NCBI GenBank assembly: GCA_043736395.1
Contig: JAYTCQ010000189.1
Coordinates: 1-7,912, forward strand
Length of the DNA stretch: 7,912 bases
Origin: JAFDVL01 sp043736395
Lineage (GTDB): Bacteria; Acidobacteriota; Blastocatellia; RBC074
Direction of reading: 5' to 3'
Each line of letters begins with the position of its first letter. Position 1 is the stretch's first letter. A model generated the notes under the pieces. That model was not told the origin of the DNA. It searched no databases and saw nothing but the letters and a program-made list of their open reading frames with translations. This document shows positions 5,305 through 7,912 of the stretch, one piece after another. A program made the translations under genes and the position numbers.

Positions 5305-6195
5305 GTGATGGAATTTCGTCAATTAAAAACTTTTCTTGCCATTGCTGAAACACGTAATTTCACGCGCGCGGCTGAACGCGTTCATCTGACGCAGGCCGCC
5401 GTTAGTTCACAAATCAAGGCACTGGAAGCTGAGGCTGAAGTCCCGCTTTTCACGCGTACCAATAAAAAAGTTGTCTTAACGGAAGCTGGAGAATCACTGG
5501 TTCAGCATGCGCAAAAATTGTTGCGCGCGCACGATGAAGCACTGCTCGCGCTCAAGGAATTAAGCGAAGTGGAAAAGGGCAGGCTTCGAATTGGTAACGC
5601 TTCGACTACTGCCAGTAATGACTATCTTCCGGCAATTCTGGCTGAGTTAAAAAGCACATATCCCAAAACGCAGTGTACTGTCAGGCACGCGACAAGCGCT
5701 GAAATTGTGACCCAGATTTTGCAGGGTGAACTTGATGTGGGCATCGTTTCTCTCCCCGTTGAAGCTGCCAATATTCGCGCTGAAGTTTTGCAGCGTGACC
5801 GTCTGGTCGCCATTGTGCAACCCGGTCATCGCTTTGCGCATCAACGTCATGTGTCCCCTCAACAGCTTGCGAGTGAACCAATGATTCTTGGTGAACAAGG
5901 CGGCAATACGCGACGCCTGATAGATTTGTTTTTTGAAAAATCCGGTGTGAAACCTGATGTGATGATGGAACTCGGCAGCATGACTTCCATCAAACGAATG
6001 GTTGAAGCTGACTTGGGTACCAGCATTATTCCTTATTCATCGGTGCGTGAAGAAATTAAAGCAGGAAAATTGGTGGCACTTCCCGTTCGGGGATTTAAGG
6101 ATAATTGGGAGCTGGGAATTGTGATGGTTGAAAGTGACCATGTTCCGCCTTTGCTTAAAGCTTTCAAAAAGCTTTGCGAAAAACACTTCAATTGA
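5305..6195 (+). CDS. LysR-family transcriptional regulator
   Basis: The 296-residue frame starts at GTG 5305, but ATG 5308 is more likely, giving MEFRQLKTFLAIAE, the usual start of the LysR winged helix-turn-helix. DNA-binding residues cover about 1-60 (FTRAAERVHLTQAAVSSQIKAL is helix-turn-helix), a linker helix about 60-88, and a periplasmic-binding-protein-like effector domain about 90-290. Length is normal for the family. No clear Shine-Dalgarno precedes the start; the leader is AT-rich. These proteins bind DNA as tetramers and switch a divergent operon and their own gene in response to a small ligand. The divergent neighbour is the amino-sugar kinase/murQ operon, so a cell-wall sugar or its phosphate is a plausible inducer. 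The downstream plus-strand genes could also be targets. The effector domain resembles the general CysL/CbbR-type group, too broadly for a symbol. Confidence 0.92.
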   Translation: MMEFRQLKTFLAIAETRNFTRAAERVHLTQAAVSSQIKALEAEAEVPLFTRTNKKVVLTEAGESLVQHAQKLLRAHDEALLALKELSEVEKGRLRIGNASTTASNDYLPAILAELKSTYPKTQCTVRHATSAEIVTQILQGELDVGIVSLPVEAANIRAEVLQRDRLVAIVQPGHRFAHQRHVSPQQLASEPMILGEQGGNTRRLIDLFFEKSGVKPDVMMELGSMTSIKRMVEADLGTSIIPYSSVREEIKAGKLVALPVRGFKDNWELGIVMVESDHVPPLLKAFKKLCEKHFN

Positions 6196-6244
6196 GGACA
6201 ATCTTACTTGTTGCGCCCTCTTAAAATTTATCAGAGGTTTTTGA

Positions 6245-7393
6245 ATGAAAAATACACTACGTTCTTTGCTTTGCTTGTTATGCACAATTGCTGTTTTACT
6301 CACGTCAGTTCCCACCTTCGCTCAACAACAGCGTCCCAGACGCGCGACAGATACAACTGTCATGCAACAATCATTGCCATCCGGGACACGGATTCTGCCG
6401 CGTGAGCATGTGCTGATTCTGCGAATAGAAACACCATTGGACTCGGGAAAAAATCGCCCTGGAGATCGCTTTTATGCACGCCTTGATGATGTTCTAACCG
6501 ATGAAGAAAATCGGATGATTATTCCTGCGAATACCTTGTTTGTGGGTCATGTCGAAGATGTCGCACCCGCACAGATGCGACGGCGTTCAGGAGTTATTGA
6601 AATTGTTTTCGATAAAATGCTAACTGCGGACGGGCGAGAATTATCTATCAAAGGAGTGCTTACCAGTGTCGACAGCAATGAACGTAAGCGCTTAAAGATT
6701 GACGAGGAAGGAGTGATTGAAGGCGGAGGTCAGAAGAAAAAAAATGTGGTCTTCATTGGAGGAGGAGCCGCTTCCGGCGCAGTCATCGGAGCGATTGTTG
6801 GTGGAGCCGCATTCGGGGCCGGAGTTGGGGCTGCCGCTGGATTAGTCGCAGTTCTTCTCTCCAAAGGCAAGGAAGCAATCGTTGAACCTGGAACCAAAGT
6901 AGGCCTGGAACTCATTGAGCCATTTGATGCTGGCAGACGCGGAAACCTTCCGGCCTCCTCAAATGTGACGCAACCAAATAATTCAGTTATCAACAAACCT
7001 TCAGCTCCTATTAATAACAACAACCCGGTTAATAACAATCCACCTATCCCGAATAGCTCGACCCCTTATATACCGCCTCAGGTTTTTGAACCCCAAATAT
7101 TGAAAGTTAGTTTTGTACAGGCAGAGCGTGTCGCTGGTGGTTCAATTCTGGTTGTAGCAACCGCCGAAACAATTTCGAGCGGCTGGCAGGTTAAAACAGA
7201 AAATCAGGTCAATCGTGACACATTGGAAGTTACTATTAAAGGAATTCCACCGATGGGAAAATCAGCCAAGGTGGCATCGCATCCCACGGTTACGACTACA
7301 GTAGAAGACCCCAGTCGAGCCATTCGCCGCGTTATTATTCACGGCTTAGGCGGAGACCGAACAATTAATTTGCCGTTGCCAGCCAGACGCTGA
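6245..7393 (+). CDS. Exported glycine-zipper protein with beta-rich N-terminal domain, unknown function
   Basis: The protein has 382 residues. A signal peptide (1-26, cleavage after VPTFA) sends it out of the cytosol. Residues about 50-145 are beta-rich (VLILRIETPLDSGKNRPGDRF, MIIPANTLFVGHVEDV) and resemble the barrel-like module seen in TrbI/VirB10-type proteins. At about 168-205 is a glycine zipper (IGGGAASGAVIGAIVGG and following), a hydrophobic Gly/Ala run that may insert in or span a membrane. A low-complexity Asn/Pro linker covers about 236-280 (NNNNPVNNNPP). A second beta-rich domain follows at 283-380. Start ATG 6245 has AGAGG 7 bases upstream (6233-6237). The gene begins 49 bases after the LysR gene and ends 4 bases before the cyclase. 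Proteins of this layout are familiar in Acidobacteriota and lack known function; an envelope or surface role is inferred. No conjugation genes are nearby, so a type IV secretion role is not supported. Confidence 0.85.
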   Translation: MKNTLRSLLCLLCTIAVLLTSVPTFAQQQRPRRATDTTVMQQSLPSGTRILPREHVLILRIETPLDSGKNRPGDRFYARLDDVLTDEENRMIIPANTLFVGHVEDVAPAQMRRRSGVIEIVFDKMLTADGRELSIKGVLTSVDSNERKRLKIDEEGVIEGGGQKKKNVVFIGGGAASGAVIGAIVGGAAFGAGVGAAAGLVAVLLSKGKEAIVEPGTKVGLELIEPFDAGRRGNLPASSNVTQPNNSVINKPSAPINNNNPVNNNPPIPNSSTPYIPPQVFEPQILKVSFVQAERVAGGSILVVATAETISSGWQVKTENQVNRDTLEVTIKGIPPMGKSAKVASHPTVTTTVEDPSRAIRRVIIHGLGGDRTINLPLPARR

Positions 7394-7397
7394 AGCT

Positions 7398-7844
7398 ATG
7401 AAGATTTACGATATTACGGTTCCTTTTTCTACGAATTTGCCAGTCTATCCGGGTGATCCGATCGTACAGATTCACCTGGTTTCAAGTCTGGCGGCAGGTG
7501 ACATTTGCACAGTTTCCCATTTGAGCTTCAGTTCGCACACCGGCACGCACGTAGACCCGCCATCACATTTCGTAGCAAATACCATGTCACTGGATCAGCT
7601 TCCACTTGAGGTCTTGATTGGTCAAGCCCGTGTGGTGGAAACTGGCGAAATTCCTGCCATTGATCGCGCTACGATTGAATCAGCAAATTTGCATGGAGTT
7701 GAACGTGTCCTGTTCAAAACACGTAATTCACAAACGTGGAAGCAGGCATCTTTTTCTGAATTTGATCAGGATTTTGTGTATCTGGAAACGGAAGCGGCTG
7801 AGCTGTTAGTTGAAATCATTAGTGTCCGGTTAAGAAAAAATTGA
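7398..7844 (+). CDS. Cyclase / kynurenine-formamidase-like metal hydrolase, C-terminally truncated (probable pseudogene)
   Basis: The 148-residue frame begins like the cyclase family (Pfam Cyclase; kynurenine formamidase, isatin hydrolase): MKIYDITVPFSTNLPVYPGDP, then the metal-binding motif H47-T-G-T-H51-V-D53-P-P-S-H57. These enzymes are secreted or cytosolic zinc or manganese amidohydrolases of about 205-220 residues. Family resemblance runs through DFVYLETEAAELLVE (to residue 139), where members continue into a G-I-D strand and a later conserved His/Glu pair. Here the frame instead reads IISVRLRKN and stops. Neither other frame continues the fold after 7815, so this is not a simple frameshift; a deletion or insertion is likely. 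Active enzyme is unlikely. ATG 7398 sits 4 bases after the preceding stop with only a weak ribosome site, pointing to co-translation with the exported protein. Confidence 0.8.
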   Translation: MKIYDITVPFSTNLPVYPGDPIVQIHLVSSLAAGDICTVSHLSFSSHTGTHVDPPSHFVANTMSLDQLPLEVLIGQARVVETGEIPAIDRATIESANLHGVERVLFKTRNSQTWKQASFSEFDQDFVYLETEAAELLVEIISVRLRKN

Positions 7845-7912
7845 CAGCTGTAAGCGATTGAATTTTTTGTTAGTTACAGCCATTTTAAGTTTTCACGATT
7901 TCAATTTTGATT
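7815..7912. mobile_element. Possible end of an inserted element interrupting the cyclase gene
   Basis: Cyclase homology ends at about 7814, and the following bases, from ATTAGTGTCCGGTTAAG (7818-7834), are non-coding on both strands. The motif has the look of an insertion-sequence terminal repeat. Next come a TTGACA hexamer (7841-7846) and a 7-bp inverted repeat GCTGTAA/TTACAGC (7847-7853 and 7874-7880). The window ends before any transposase, and the mate repeat is absent, so the family cannot be named. A deletion joining unrelated intergenic DNA is the alternative. Confidence 0.35.

Noticed and set aside
6217..6237. CCTCT/AGAGG hairpin that could hide the ribosome site of the exported protein
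   Set aside because: Only 5 bp with an 11-base loop; any anti-SD match of this length arises often by chance.
6245..7393. Conjugation protein of the TrbI/VirB10 family
   Set aside because: The similarity is limited to a beta-rich segment, the protein has a cleavable signal peptide and no other conjugation gene is in the window.
1..7912. CRISPR array, rRNA or tRNA genes, toxin-antitoxin or phage-defence system
   Set aside because: No regularly spaced repeats, no conserved RNA-gene blocks and no defence-related domains were seen on either strand.

Overview
The window looks like a chromosomal segment of a moderately AT-leaning Gram-negative bacterium. The best guess is an Acidobacteriota (Blastocatellia-like) genome. 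This rests on the style of the exported glycine-zipper protein and the general gene mix, not on a marker gene, so it is an inference. No rRNA, tRNA or CRISPR array was seen.

Left part, minus strand (read from about 5141 down to 1). A tightly packed operon-like series runs: BadF/BadG-type amino-sugar kinase (4116-5141), a tiny membrane protein (3904-4119), MurQ N-acetylmuramate-6-phosphate etherase (3011-3907), a 12-TM APC-superfamily permease with a large cytosolic C-terminal domain (706-2964), and a glutaredoxin-like protein (450-692). The first three genes are joined by 4-bp stop/start overlaps, and the permease stop lies inside the Shine-Dalgarno of the glutaredoxin gene. Kinase plus MurQ gives a coherent route: amino sugar -> MurNAc-6-P -> GlcNAc-6-P + D-lactate, i.e. 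cell-wall sugar salvage. The permease may import a cell-wall-derived substrate, but that is not shown. Beyond a 371-bp non-coding stretch with several palindromes, the window edge cuts through the start of a response-regulator receiver domain (1-78), which begins at GTG behind a strong GGAGG.

Centre. A 163-bp divergent intergenic region (5142-5304) separates the kinase operon from a LysR-type regulator (5305-6195, plus strand). It holds a probable sigma70-type promoter and a 7-bp inverted repeat suitable as a regulator site. The layout is the classic one for a LysR protein controlling its divergent neighbour.

Right part, plus strand. An exported protein (6245-7393) has a signal peptide, a beta-rich domain, a glycine zipper and an Asn/Pro-rich linker. 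Four bases later comes a cyclase/kynurenine-formamidase-like gene (7398-7844), which keeps its metal-binding motif but loses the last third of the fold at about position 7815. The sequence after the break is non-coding and resembles the end of an inserted element, so this gene is probably interrupted.

The main points of interest are the compact MurNAc-salvage operon with an unrecognised small membrane protein between kinase and etherase, and the truncated cyclase with its foreign-looking junction.
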